Of a stretch of 64,000 nt of DNA, positions 12,333 through 23,137 are shown piece after piece (position 1 is the stretch's first letter; each line of letters opens with the position of its first letter). Below the pieces are notes generated by a model. It was not told where the DNA came from and ran no database searches. It saw only the letters and a list, made by a program, of their open reading frames with translations. The stretch lies in assembly GCA_001949185.1 (NCBI GenBank), contig BDGG01000001.1:8155067-8219066 (forward strand). The letters are read 5' to 3'. This DNA is from Ramazzottius varieornatus. Its lineage: Eukaryota; Tardigrada; Eutardigrada; Parachela; Ramazzottiidae. The position numbers were made by a program, and so were the translations under genes.

Positions 12333-13146
12333 GTTGTGGGGAGTGTACGAAAGCACGCTGGAAGGGGTGTGGAGAACCTCGAACAACGCTGAAGCCTGGC
12401 ATGGTGCGTTCGGAAATCAGGTTGACTGCGCACACCCGGGAATCTACAAGTTTCTTGATGGACTTTCAAAGGAACGGAAGTTCATCAAGGCGCGTGTGGA
12501 GGCACTTCGTGTTGGGGGTTCTTTACCGCCGAGGGACAAGTACTACCTAAAATACTCACAGAAATTGGTCGACATTTGTGAGTCGTATGTCCGTGCTCCC
12601 CGCCTGACCGAAGACTATCTGAAGCTGGTCGCTCGAAACATCGACATTGTGGCAGCGGTGAAGAAACGCCGGGTTGATAACGGTGAATAGTTTGGATACG
12701 ATTCGCTTTTTAGCATCTTTATCTGATCGCCTTTGTTTGCTCTTCGCCGGGTTTTATTCCAGATAATCAACTTTTCATTTAAGCCGAGTAGTTCTCGGCT
12801 TAAGGTTCATTGGTCTGTCACGGTTTTCTTCGTCAAATTATCTGCAGGGTATATTCGTTAGGTGTTTGATGAAGCAGTCAGTGGGGGGGTTCTGGCGGTG
12901 CATCAATTAGGGACTTTGCAGAAGATTTGTGTAGTGGGAAGCGTTCTTCGGGGAAAGAGGTCTTCGGGTCTGACGTTCTTCGGGTTCGAAGTTCTTCGAT
13001 TTCGAGGCTGTTAGGAGAAAGCGGTCTTCGGGTCTGGTTTCGATACTTCGGGGCAAGGGCTCTTCGGGTTCGAGGCTGTTAGGTTTGCCAGTTAGGGGTC
13101 AGAGTATGTTAGGGGAAAACGTCGTTAGGGGCCGAGGTACGGGGCC

Positions 13147-13156
13147 CTTATGGAAC
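13147..13156. repeat. Target-site duplication of the full MULE (right)
   Basis: CTTATGGAAC, a 9/10 match to 8773-8782, directly outside the right terminal repeat. Confidence 0.75.
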
Positions 13157-13217
13157 ACAGGAAGACGATGTTTACAGGCTGAGAAAAACAGCAATAATCG
13201 TGCCAAATGGGAGCTCC

Positions 13218-13372
13218 GCATACAAACTCTACAAGATTATTTTTTTCTCAAATAGCGCACGTTCTCAATATTGTTGGCAGGAAGCATGCGCCACTCGGAA
13301 AGTGTATTATCCGAAGTGGAGCCCTGTGGCGGTGATACTGGCTGATGCTTGCGCCACTTTCCCAAACTTCCG
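13218..13372. repeat. Hairpin repeat, two units (diverged)
   Basis: Two degenerate units of the palindromic repeat, with AGCGCACG ... CATGCGCCACT and then GTGGCGGTGA ... GCTTGCGCCACT arms. These are the leftmost copies in the window, and they lie just outside the MULE. Confidence 0.65.
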
Positions 13373-13499
13373 AATGGAATAAACAAAGATATGGCGGTTA
13401 TGAACTATTTTGGCTTTAGTTTCACCATTCTTCTCAAGCAGATAATTCTCTGCTGCAGTGGTGGCCCATTCAATTTTAATTCTTTTTGACAGCTGGAAA

Positions 13500-14822
13500 T
13501 CAAATGATTGGCGGTTTTGAGCCGTCAGGTCGGATTCGCATGCTTCTCGAGACCTGCTGGGACGACGGCCCAAGCTGCCAGACTGTCATTCGTTAGAGTC
13601 CTTCGAAGTATCGTAAAGATTGTCAGGCGAAGTAACGCAACATTGTTGACTACCTAATCCGACACATGGGAAAACATGCTGTCAGTCTAGAGCAGAAAGT
13701 CCACCACCAGATGGAACAGTTTACGCTGGAGAAACAACCTTCAGAGGAAATTTTATCTGGAATGCTTTCAAAGTCATAATTTATCTCTTTTCTTGCTGTA
13801 GCGTATTTCACGCAGGAGTTCGTGCATTGCAAGCTATTTACTTCAGGACCATCTTGGATGCACTAACCAAAGGGCAAACCGTTCTTCCCGAAAGTGAGCG
13901 GGAAGTAAATCAAAGAGCGAACTGAGTTTTCTTCCAAACTTTTTTTAATTTTAGCGTTTAAGAGTACCGCAATCTACTTCAGCCACGTCATCGGTTTCAC
14001 GGAAGCTGTGGAACAAGCGAAGTTCCCTCTAAAGATCGTGAATATCCTCACTGGCCTGTACAGTGTCTGTGACAATGTGATCGCTGATTACGACGTTTTT
14101 GAAGCGGAAGCCGGTGAGTGCGATGCGCCTTCAGTCCAGGGCTCGTTCTTTTATGTTGCTTTTCTGATGTTGTTCCCCTCTTTTCCAGTCGGCGACGCGT
14201 ACACGGTAAGTGTCCTTTCTGAATCCCTTACACTAAGTGTTCCGTCTGGAACCACCTGCCTGTTTGCAGATTGTTGGTGGTCTCCCGGTCCGCAATGGAA
14301 ACCTCCACATTCAACACATTGCTTCGATGACTCTCGTGTTACGGAAAGAAGTAGGGAATATACAAGACGGGTGGCGGCCTCTCATGTAACCTTTCGATTA
14401 TGTGTGAGGATACATTATGGTGAGTTTCTAAGACCGAGAATTCTTTCTTCCGATGTGGTCTACGAACAACTTCTGATTTCTGATTTCTTGGAATACCCTG
14501 TGTATCGTCGGTGGTGGATCACGAATGCCTCGTTACTGTTTGTAAGTGTCCGTTTACAAAAGTAATCAACCTACGTACTTTGTCAAACGTCTTTGCGTAG
14601 ATTCGGAGACACTATCAATACGTCTAGTCGCATGGAAGCTCATGGCGAAGGTGAGTCTGGCGTGAACGGCTAGAGCAAAGCTCCACGAGTAGTGTACCCC
14701 TTCAATGGAAACTAATATTTACCCAGTTGTTCTTCCAGCTGGAAAAATCCATCGTAATCCCCGCCAAAGAGCTGCTTGGCCAATTTCAACAGTTTGTCGT
14801 TCTACCAGGCGGAAAAATAAAT
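13500..14822 (+). pseudogene. Receptor-type (class III) guanylate cyclase relic
   Basis: Ordered fragments of a membrane guanylate cyclase can be read. The end of the kinase-homology domain is at about 13505-13610 (LLETCWDDGPS). The linker/dimerisation helix follows at 13640-13770 (NIVDYLIRHMGKHAVSLEQK), then ILDALTKGQTVLPES (13830-13906). The cyclase domain proper comes next: AIYFSHVIGFTE...LTGLYSVCDNVI (13953-14113), VGDAYT/IVGGLPVRNGNL, MPRYC/LFGDTINTSSRMEAHGE (14530-14647) and a final exon near 14740-14820. Several junctions still look like introns. Three features point to a dead gene: a stop and frame change before NIVDY, a one-base frame change near 14384 so that HVTFRLCVRIHYG continues in another frame, and His in place of the first metal-binding Asp (YFSD to YFSH). 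The extracellular part is not in the window. Confidence 0.8.
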
Positions 14823-14879
14823 GTCAAGGTTAGTGCAAATTTTCTGATAAGGTCTGTCCTGATCATAATATACCAGATA

Positions 14880-15157
14880 TAGTCCACTCGCTCGAGAAGT
14901 GTACAGCGCTCTTCGATTTCGAGATGTCGAAATTACCGTAAACACAAAAGAGTTTGCCATAAACATTTTTCGATTGTTTGTTGATTTACGCACCTGATGC
15001 ATATGGCGGAAAACAAAAAGTTGATTTTCATTCAGATTGATTGCATGTGAGCTGTTGACGTCACTTTCTTTTGTTTTTGGTAAGCTGTACGGTGAATGTT
15101 TGACCGGTGCCAAATTGAAACCGAAGAGCGGTGTATACTTCTCGAGGGAGTGGACTG
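14880..15157. mobile_element. TA-flanked TIR element, family 3 (CAGTCC-type), copy 1
   Basis: The ends AGTCCACTCGCTCGAGAAG and its inverse pair over about 40 bp (14880-14923 and 15115-15157). TA flanks both sides (14878-14879 and 15158-15159). The 278-bp interior has no transposase. Related copies with the same subterminal sequence are at 39896-40147 and 52355-52787. The ends look mariner/Tc1-like. Confidence 0.8.
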
Positions 15158-15911
15158 TACCGAGATCAGGAAGTTCAGATGCACACCTCAAGATTGTTTT
15201 CCTTATGACGACCTTTCTTTTACTGCGGCAAACGACTGATGTAAACATACTAGTGGAAACCGACCGTCTATTTGAAATTTTCAAGTCAGAATCCGCGTAA
15301 ACGTCAGCAATGATCCCAACGGATCAACCGTAAATTTTTCTTTCCGATCCGACGACTTGTTTAGCAAGGGCACCATCGCAATCGGCGGCCCAACTTGGAT
15401 TTTTCCGGCAACACTTAGTCTTCTCATTCTGATAAGTGCCATGTTGACCAACGGTAGTGTGCTATATTTGTTCATTTGCGAACCCTCATTGATTACGCCT
15501 TCTACTGCATACGCCATCAATCTCTTCATAGCCAACCTCATGACTGGAGTTATTCCTTACCCGTTCAAACTCTTCTCCCAAGTGTACTCCACATGGTGGA
15601 TCGGAGAGGTCTCGTGTACCATGGAGCAGTACACCGATTACATCTTCAGCGGAGGTATGTTTTATAGTCATGCTCTGCTCGCTTTAAATCGACGTTGGGC
15701 CGTGACCTTTCCAGTTTCGTACCGCCAGAAACATAATACCAAATTCGAAGTGTCTATAGGCCTGGCCATGTGGCAGCACTTGAACATCTGCGTGGTTCCG
15801 ACAATCGTAATTAACGCTCTCTATCGAGATCCAGGTTAAATTAGAGGTTGCGATTTCGGCGAGTCCACATCCTACGAATGAGTGATCTTCAGGAATATAT
15901 TTTTCGTGCTG

Positions 15912-17030
15912 ACTCGGTGCACGGCCTGCCACTGCCTTTTCTCCGTGCACTGCCCGTGACACTCCCTTGTACTAGGTGTACTGGTTTTTACAATGCTTTT
16001 TGACTAAGTGCAGCGGGCTGGAAACGACCTTCAGACATAGTGACTTCGAAGGTTGTCAGCCCACCAAATCATGCATTTCATAGACCAGAAACCGCCGTGT
16101 TGATAATGGTAGCTAAACCGCGAGACTATATGGGTATCTGCATATGGGAATGCGTCCAAAGGGTGACTGACCGACTTTTTCAGGAGAACGATTCGAAGTT
16201 TCTAGGCTTTGAGGGCCAGCTCAAACCAGACTTGAACGTCCGTAAAACAAACCCTGAGGAACACGAATCTAAAGTCACAAACGGGCTTTGACCACAGGTC
16301 AGAAAGCTAAAAGGAAACTGAAAGTGCCGAAACCTGTGCGCTGCACATATTAGTGCGCACAACGGTCTCATACGCTGTGCGCTACTGTGAGTAATTAACT
16401 AATCAAACACCAAAGTAATGGATCCTCGTGCGTCGAAGGCGTACGCAAGACCGCGTCTTCGGCTGAGGTAACTTACTGATGGCAACAATATCCTGTTACA
16501 CCCCTGTAGTTTTCGAGTTGCAAGCACGAATCTTCCCGCCATTCGTTCTTGCTTCATTGCCGTACCAAAGTGCACCAAATCGAGCTTGTGGTTCAGTTTG
16601 ATATCTCAAACAATCTGTTGTCAGAAAAGACCGATTTGGACGAAAAAACTTTGGACGCGTTCTCGTATGCAGATACCCATATCTGAGAAAAGTGTTGGAC
16701 CAGAGAGCCACTATGACCTCGGTTTGAGTGGTGGTCTTTGTACGAAATATGGCGAAACCGAAGTAGGTCCAAAGGAAAACTAAAGCTACCGAGGCGCTTC
16801 ACCTCCGGGTCCTGGGAAGTGTGTCATCTTTTACACCTAGTATATCTCCACTCGGCAAAAAATGCTTGATTTTCTGCGCCGACAACCTTCGGAGTCGTTA
16901 CGTTTTGACCGTCGTATCCAAGCCGTGCACCTGGCCAAAAAGCAGTGTGGGAAGCAGTGCACCTAGTAAAAGGAGTGTCACGGAGAGTGCACGGAGAAAG
17001 TGCAGTGGTAGGCCGTGCGCGTAGCCTCGA
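15912..17030. mobile_element. TIR element with ~170-bp inverted ends, inserted in GPCR TM5
   Basis: About 15915-16082 and 16858-17030 are inverted, diverged copies. Shared blocks include CACGGCCTGCCACTGC, a GTGTCACGG/CCGTGACAC block and CGAAGGTTGTC. A second, younger element (16131-16679) sits in the middle. Exact ends and target duplication are uncertain; a shared CTGAC lies near both outer edges. No transposase is visible. Confidence 0.7.
16131..16679. mobile_element. TA-flanked TIR element, family 1, copy 2 (nested)
   Basis: Ends TGGGTATCTGCATA.. and the inverse at 16650-16679 pair with each other and match those of 1231-1773 with substitutions. TA lies at 16129-16130 and 16680-16681. Its length of 549 bp compares with 543 bp for the other copy. 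It is inserted between the arms of the 15912-17030 element, so it arrived later. Confidence 0.78.
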
Positions 17031-17611
17031 CCAATATTTTCTGACCTGCCAATGGCTGCGGTTGTGTTGGTGTTCCCGAAAGTCTGTTGGAAAGCGTCCA
17101 AACACAAACAATCCGCGTTCGACCAAAGCCTGAAACTGCTGTCACGTCCAGACAAGCAGTAACAATACTTAGGGCGACCGTAGAAGGAACACCCATGGAA
17201 ACTCAGAACTCCAGGTCAAAGCACTCCAGCTCAATGCGGCTGATTTGGCGCCCATCTCCGACAACAAAAAGCCCCGTGGCAAATACAACCGGCATTTCGT
17301 TGTACTCTGTTTAATGACCATGACCGTGCTGATATGCCACACACCTGTTCGGGTATACTACGGTTTGCGGCTTTTCGATGTCGACGTTCCTGGCTTCTAC
17401 CGGGTTGGCTCCATCACGACCGAGTGCATCACTGTGCTCGATCCTATATGGTTCGCGCTATCCTTAACGGAATTACGCAGCGCTTTTCATCGTGTCTACA
17501 TCCTACGCGTTTGAGATAACACTTTTCACGGCACAGCTTGTAGAGTCATGAATCTTGGCGTGTGATATTTTTAAAATAATCTGGGATCCCAGCAAACAAC
17601 CTCAACGTGAT

Positions 17612-17792
17612 CGTGTTTCTTCTGAGTGGCGCACGCTTTTAGCCATTTACACCGAGAAGGTGCGCCGCTTGAGACAGCCTTCAAACTCGACAAGATCTTT
17701 TTTCAAGGGGCACACGTTCTTGGTATCATTGACCGTAAGCGTGCGTCACTTCGAAAGCCATCTTGTCGAGTTTGTTTGTCCAGCTCCCAGAT
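17612..17792. repeat. Hairpin repeat, two units
   Basis: GAGTGGCGCACGC ... GTGCGCCGCTT, then a second unit ending GCGTGCGTCACTTCG with the outer arm CTTGTCGAGTTTGTTTG. It lies between the GPCR relic and the 3' end of GNPAT. Confidence 0.8.
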
Positions 17793-17826
17793 TACCGTCA
17801 CGAAGATCACACCGGAAAATTTACGT

Positions 17827-20353
17827 TCATATTTTCCCAGACGCATACACATGCAGATCGGAACTGGCGGACATATCAGCCAGTTGAAAAACAATCTTCA
17901 ATGGCAACAAAGACAAAAACTGCAAATTTATCCTATCCACAATTCTGCTATCAATTTGAAACTGACCGTTTTGTACACTGATTCCTTCTAAACATTTTAC
18001 CGCTTGCACACAGTTAGATATCAAATCAGAGGACAAAATCTCGAAACCACAGTAAACGCCGGCATCCAGCACCTTCTTCATATCCCCTTGAAGCGATTTC
18101 ACCAATTCTCTCAAACTCGCGAAAGAAGTCTGCACCGAAACCGCATCACTTTGCAGCAACCGAAGAACCATTGCGTACCCCACCAGGAAAGGCTCAACCA
18201 TATCCGAGAAAAGCTCGTGTATTTCACCCGAAACGTTCGTGTAATCGTGGGAAATTTCAGGAATCACAAACTCTCTCGAAAACAACTGTTTTAAAAATTC
18301 GAACGAATTCAACGATTCAACTTGCGACTTTTCCGAAGCTAAACGGAAAAGCACGCTGGGTGCCACCAGATTAACTATGTGATTTCTGTAGTGTGCCAGC
18401 CTGAGATGCAGTGTTCTCATATCCGAAAGGTGGCTTTGCTGGATCCACAACGTTCCTTGTTTTGAATCTAGCTGTAAAATGTTTAAGTGAATCTTTGTAC
18501 ATCTAATGAGATTCTTTGCCTCGAATCTACGGTCTGAATTACGGTCGTCTTTGGTCTGAGAAATGAGCAGCAGTGCCGAAAGTAACTTCTGACATCCTCC
18601 AACGAGCTCGTCCACAGGAAAGCTCGTTGTTCCCGTAGTCCGAAGTCTGTTTAACAAAACCGAAGCTAGCACAGCCCAGTCATGTATTTCGATCAGGTCT
18701 TGCTGTTGAGCAACGACCTGTAAAGCGAGATCACGGACAGCGCCCGACCCGTCCACCGTACTCTTAAATCTGTTTCGCGGCGAAGTATTATGAACTGCTC
18801 GGTCGACTCTCTTCTTCATAAAGTCTCTGACTGAAATCGGGGCTCCGCAACGGAACCATATCGAGCCATAGTTGTCCGTTAGAACTGTCTGTGAGGCTTT
18901 GAGCAGCCCAGAGGTCGTCTCGCGCGGCTTGGGCAGACCCAGGAGCTCTTTGGCGAAGAGTGACTCCTCCACGGTGCGTTCGTAGGTGATGCCCACAGGA
19001 ACAATCATTATATCTGGTACCCTACCTACCGTAAACAAAACAACTTGCAACAAGGAAGTTTCAAACCTTAATCCAATACCATACCTGCTAAGTACACTTC
19101 CACTGCGGCTTGCAAGAGGCCAAACTTTGGGTAAAGAGATTTTCCGCTTCGGCTGCGCGTTCCTTCCACGAAGAATTCCAGCGGCTGAGGCTGGTGAAGA
19201 ATATGATAGATGTATGCGGCGAATACTGTCCTGTAAAGTTCGTCATCCGCGAATGTCCTACAGGAAAGAGAAATCGAAATCATTCTGTACTTCTCAGTGA
19301 ACTTCTGCACTGAAAACGCCCAAAAAGCGTACTGACCGACCGAAAACCAAGATCGAACTGAATCCACTGATGACGGCACAATGACAACGCCAATTTAGAC
19401 CATATGCTCCGTACACCAGAAACACAGCTGTGATGTCGCGCGTAAGCCGTCTACTGACATCACGGACAGCATCTGATGACGTTCGCACAGTCAGCTTAGC
19501 AGTGGTGTACTACGTAAAGACTGTGACGTCATGCGCGACTTTGGATAAGAATACTGTCTGCTGTTGGATTGACAGAAATGTTGATCACTCCGTCCTGATT
19601 TTGCACATACCTTCGGATGAAGAACGCTCCAGCTTTTCGCAGGACTTCTCCAACACCAGTCATGCCCATGAAGTCCACACCAGAAGCGATCAAAGGCAGG
19701 GGAAGGCCGTAATGGAAGGCGACGAAGGAGATCAGGAGGAAGTCGATATAGCTTCGATGCGTGGGCATCAAAATGACAGGTACATCTTTCTCTTCGAACA
19801 GGCTCTTGAGCAGCCGAACCGACCGGAGATCTATCCAAATATGCTCGTACATCCTCCGCGACGTCTTGATCAGAATCAGGCCCATCAGCCGAATATAATT
19901 GATGCTGTACTTGTGCCCCATTTCTTCCAAAATCCTCCTCACTTCCGACTGGAGTTCCGCTTCTGAACGCTTCTCGTCTTTCCTCACGAGTAGCATCCAG
20001 ATGACATCGGAGATCCTCTGGCTTTGCATCACTCGCTTCTTTAACTCTTCCGAGTCGATAGTGGACGGATTTTGTGAGGAAGACTGGGTTGTTACTGTCC
20101 ACCGGAAGTCACCGACCGATCGAAGTTCTTCGATGAGATCTTGCCTCTGACAGGTAGTGATGCCTGTCCAATCCATGCTGACAGCGCGCTTGCTAGACCA
20201 TACTTCGATCAAGTGGTGCAGAAGTCGGTCAGGTCTCAGGCCGGCCAGAAGGTACAGCAGCTGGTCTACGATCTGTGCCCGCGACGCAGCATCGTCCACC
20301 GCGTAGGGCTTGCTCCAGTGCAACACCACGTCGATCAGGCTACTTATCCACAT
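17827..20353 (-). CDS. GNPAT: Dihydroxyacetone phosphate / glycerol-3-phosphate acyltransferase
   Basis: Acyltransferase of the PlsB/GNPAT family. In animals it transfers an acyl group from acyl-CoA to dihydroxyacetone phosphate in peroxisomes, the first step of ether-lipid synthesis. Three exons (20353-19611, 19257-19085, 19025-17827) join in phase to 704 aa, close to the roughly 680 aa usual for the family. Motif I is HRSYID (residues 199-204), motif II GAFFIRR (242-248), motif III FVEGTRSRSGK at the exon 2 centre, and motif IV IMIVPVGITYER early in exon 3. The start is uncertain because the frame stays open slightly upstream and no better ATG is obvious. The C-terminus is ...SGKI, not a classical SKL-type PTS1, so peroxisomal targeting is not shown by the sequence. 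It is divergent with HGD, about 0.7 kb apart. Confidence 0.93.
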
Positions 20354-21084
20354 TTCGCATTTCTCAATGACACACCAGACTTGCGAACAGGTACGGGATA
20401 AGAGGACATGGAAACTTTAAGGAGGAGAAGACTTTACGGGATGACGTAATTTCAAGAAAATAAATTAAATATTAGATTTTGAAAAGTCCAGCTGTGAGCA
20501 ATCAAGTATCCATCCACTTGACCAATCAACTCGTTGGGGTTCCATGACGTAACTGTGGACCTCTGGTTTGCGTCTTTGTGGCTCGGTTCAGAACAGCGAA
20601 AGACCACCGCAAAACGGTGGACAAAATCCAGGCGCTAATTTACAATTTCTTCGCGATCGCTTGATGCGAGAGTTATTTTTAGAAAATCGAGGGTATCTTG
20701 TTGTCCATTACAGTAGTTACTCATCTCGGAAGGCAGAGAAAGCATTCCATCCTCTCTGAAACACTATGGCCACTTCCTGTCGGCAACTACAGCGAGCCAG
20801 TGTTTTACTTCTATGGCACTTTGTTTTACTAAAGTTACTTGGTACGTTTCTTAGTATTTATCACATCAGAACAATGACTAGGCAGAAATGAATACGTTTA
20901 TTATCAGATCACTGTGTCGTGGCTAGAAGGTACTAACAAGGCCTTGCTGCCGTTGATAACATCGGGCATGAGGATGTTATCTTATCTCCCGGTAAGTAAC
21001 TGCTTCATGTAGTCGAAACATCCAGTGGTGGGAATTTAGTAGAAGAAACGTTTGGTATCCTTTCTCCTGACAGAAGCATTCAGC
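20354..21084. promoter_or_regulatory. Divergent intergenic region GNPAT / HGD
   Basis: This 0.7 kb lies between two divergently oriented genes and should hold both promoters and 5' UTRs. I see no TATA box I would defend. The small open frame at 20568-20759 has no recognisable content. Confidence 0.4.
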
Positions 21085-23137
21085 ATGGACTCAAGCAAGG
21101 CTAAAGAACCCCAGTACCAATCGGGTTTCGGCAACTACTTCCGGTCAACCGACCCAAGATGCCCAGACGCCCTTCCCGAAGGACAGAACAACCCCCAAAT
21201 GTGTCCTTATGGCTTGTACGCTGAGCAGTTATCGGGAACAGCCTTCACTGCACCACGGGAAACCAACAAGCGAACCTGGTTTTACCGTATCCGACCATCG
21301 GTCATCCATCGACCGTTCGCCGTAAGTTTTATCTTCATGCTGGCCGTGCATTATTCGCGTGGTTCTACTGAGGATAAAAATGAGATATGGGACAAAAAAC
21401 TGGGACAAAAATGCCGGCAAACGAAACGTACAAGGGCGTTTTTCCCAAGTGGCGTACTCTTCCAGCCAATCACAATACGAACTTGCGCCCCTGAGGATGA
21501 CGATCCTGTGCGTTCCGTTTGCCGACCTCCCAAATGATGGTGACTGTGACTTATTGTTACAGAAATACGAGCACGCGGGTTTTCCCGACACCTATACCGA
21601 TGTCGCACCCAACCCCAACCAACTACGCTGGAAACCCTTTCCCATCCCAAGTTCCGATTCCCCCGTAGACTTTGTCGATGGTATTCGGACCATCTGCGGA
21701 GCCGGCGAGCCTTCCGTTCGTCATGGGTGCGCTGTCCACATTTACGCATGTAACGCCAGCATGGAAAACAAGGCATTTTACAGCTCAGATGGCGACTTCC
21801 TCATCGTACCCCAACAAGGTAAGCTACGGTACCTTCCGATGACATTGTTGTCCTCTTGTGACGATATCTAACTTCTGGGCAGGTACTTTGAGGATCAGGA
21901 CCGAATTTGGCGACATGATCGTCGAGCCGAATGAAATCTGCGTGATTCAGTTGGGGATGAGGTTTCAGGTTCTGGTGGACGGTCCTTCCCGTGGTTACAT
22001 CCTGGAGGTTTTCGACAGTCATTTTCAGCTGCCAAACTTGGGAGTTATTGGTAAGCTTTCTTTGAGTTTTAGTTCTTTAAATTCCCGATACCGAAGTGAT
22101 GTTCCTCCCTCCTAACAGGTGCCAATGGCTTGGCCAACCCTCAGGACTTCTGGACTCCAGTGGCGGCTTTCGAAGAGAAGGAAGAGACATATAAAATCGT
22201 CAATAAATTTCAGGGCTTTTTATTTGTCGCGGAACAGGTTAGCCTAGTTAGAGACCATTCAGACTATACGCCGGAATTATGAATGAAAAGCTGTCGTTTC
22301 TCTTACAGGATCACTCGCCTTTCGATGTGGTGGCCTGGCACGGGAATTACGTTCCGTACAAGTACGCCTTGGAGAACTTCGTGGTAGTGAACACAGGTAT
22401 CGAGTACTCTGCTGATGTGAATATTCTGTTGATATTTCTCGCAAGGATCGATGTGTCATTGGTGGTTCGCTCTCAGTGTCTGTGGACCACATCGACCCGT
22501 CAATCTTCACCGTACTGACTTGTCCGAGCGACAAACCCGGGACCGCCATTGCCGACTTTGTCATCTTCCCACCACGGTGGGGTGTGGCCGAACACACATT
22601 CCGACCTCCCTACTACCATCGTAACTGCATGAGCGAGTTCATGGGCCTCATTAAAGGCAACTACGAAGCCAAAGTACTGTAATGCAGGAGAAAGATCTCG
22701 TCAAACAAACTTTATAAGGTTGTTTTCTCAAGCAGCGCACATTGTCGATGTTGTTCGCTGACAGTTGCGCCACTTGGAAAAGCGATCTGGTCGAGTTTGT
22801 TTTGTTTGCGTACTGCAAGTCTCCATCAGTACAGTTGAGTGAGTATCCTTTTGTGTTTCAGGAAGGAGGTTTTCAACCAGGTGGCGCTTCGTTGCACAGT
22901 ATCGGAACACCTCACGGACCGGATGCCCTTGCCTTTGAGAAGGCTTCGAGAGCTGATCTGAAACCCGAACGTGTGGCTGACAACACCATGGCCTTCATGT
23001 TCGAATCCTCCTTGAGCCTCAAAGTAACTCATTACGGCAACACGGACTGCCGAGCCGTCGACGAGAAGTACTATGAATGTTGGAAGCCACTCAAGAAATA
23101 CTTCGATCCAAACAGCCGCGATGTAAAATTAACCTGA
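21085..23137 (+). CDS. HGD: Homogentisate 1,2-dioxygenase
   Basis: Non-haem iron dioxygenase of tyrosine/phenylalanine breakdown; it opens the homogentisate ring to maleylacetoacetate. Seven exons (21085-21321, 21563-21818, 21883-22050, 22119-22237, 22309-22396, 22477-22673, 22862-23137) join in phase to 446 aa, essentially the usual length. The start gives [19 protein letters not shown]. Iron ligands are visible as His337 and Glu343 in [12 protein letters not shown] and His373 in TPHGPDA. All introns are GT-AG, and the last carries a hairpin repeat. No defects are seen, so the gene should be active. Confidence 0.97.
22699..22812. repeat. Hairpin repeat in HGD intron 6
   Basis: One unit: outer arm GTCAAACAAACTT, inner arms AGCAGCGCACATTGTC and GACAGTTGCGCCACTTGG, then CTGGTCGAGTTTGTTTT. 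Confidence 0.8.

Larger units (their letters stand above)
9147..12690 (+). pseudogene. MULE transposase with FLYWCH-type zinc finger (broken)
   Basis: The N-terminal part reads as a FLYWCH zinc finger: a SSRGG..AVFGSYTYIKN start, then NCRKKETHGC and EHNH as the C-C-H-H set. TAG at 9327-9329 stands where the conserved Trp of that motif is expected, so it looks like a nonsense change of TGG. A second stop lies at 9606-9608 and the frame changes near 9715-9760. From 9812 the MULE catalytic region is clear: WIMDGTF, QLYTIHV, PVIFALLPNK, and VVDYERA with its acidic residue. After an intron (about 10112-10190) comes CYFHFSQAVWRNVQ, the family hallmark. A second intron ends near 10470. The frame is then split by the nested transposon, and joining 10548 to 12330 restores ...YPSELWGVYESTL. 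The protein would have bound the element's ends and catalysed transposition. Confidence 0.88.
8783..13146. mobile_element. Mutator-like element (MULE) carrying a nested transposon
   Basis: The borders are set by a 9/10 target duplication and by long inverted subterminal regions made of TTAGGGG/CTTCGGGT words (about 8790-8905 and 12940-13146). The same ends are found on the 4362-5085 derivative. Inside is a FLYWCH plus MULE-type transposase gene, now decayed, interrupted by a second transposon at 10552-12329. Removing that insert and one copy of its 3-bp duplication leaves an ancestral element of about 2.58 kb. Stop codons, a frameshift and the insertion make this copy inactive. Confidence 0.87.
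15276..17516 (+). pseudogene. Rhodopsin-family GPCR, disrupted
   Basis: 15303-15837 encodes an N-terminus with NVS and NGS glycosylation sites, TM1 (TWIFPATLSLLILISAML), TM2 (INLFIANLMTGVIPYPF), TM3 ending LALNRRWAV (a DRY-box variant) and TM4 (AMWQHLNICVVPTIV). The same frame continues past TAA at 15837 as extracellular loop 2 (RGCDFGESTSYE), meets TGA at 15879, then reads VIFRNIFFVL, the start of TM5. A TIR element of about 1.1 kb follows. The rest of TM5 (DLPMAAVVLVFPKVCWKA) resumes at about 17040 in a shifted frame. TM6 (ICHTP) and TM7 (DPIWF) are at 17296-17514 in a third frame. Two stops, an insertion and a frameshift make it a pseudogene. Unusual splicing is a less likely explanation. 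Confidence 0.78.

Noticed and set aside
19491-20102. 203-codon minus-strand frame inside GNPAT
   Set aside because: It is a shifted-frame shadow of the acyltransferase exon, which carries all the family motifs in another frame.
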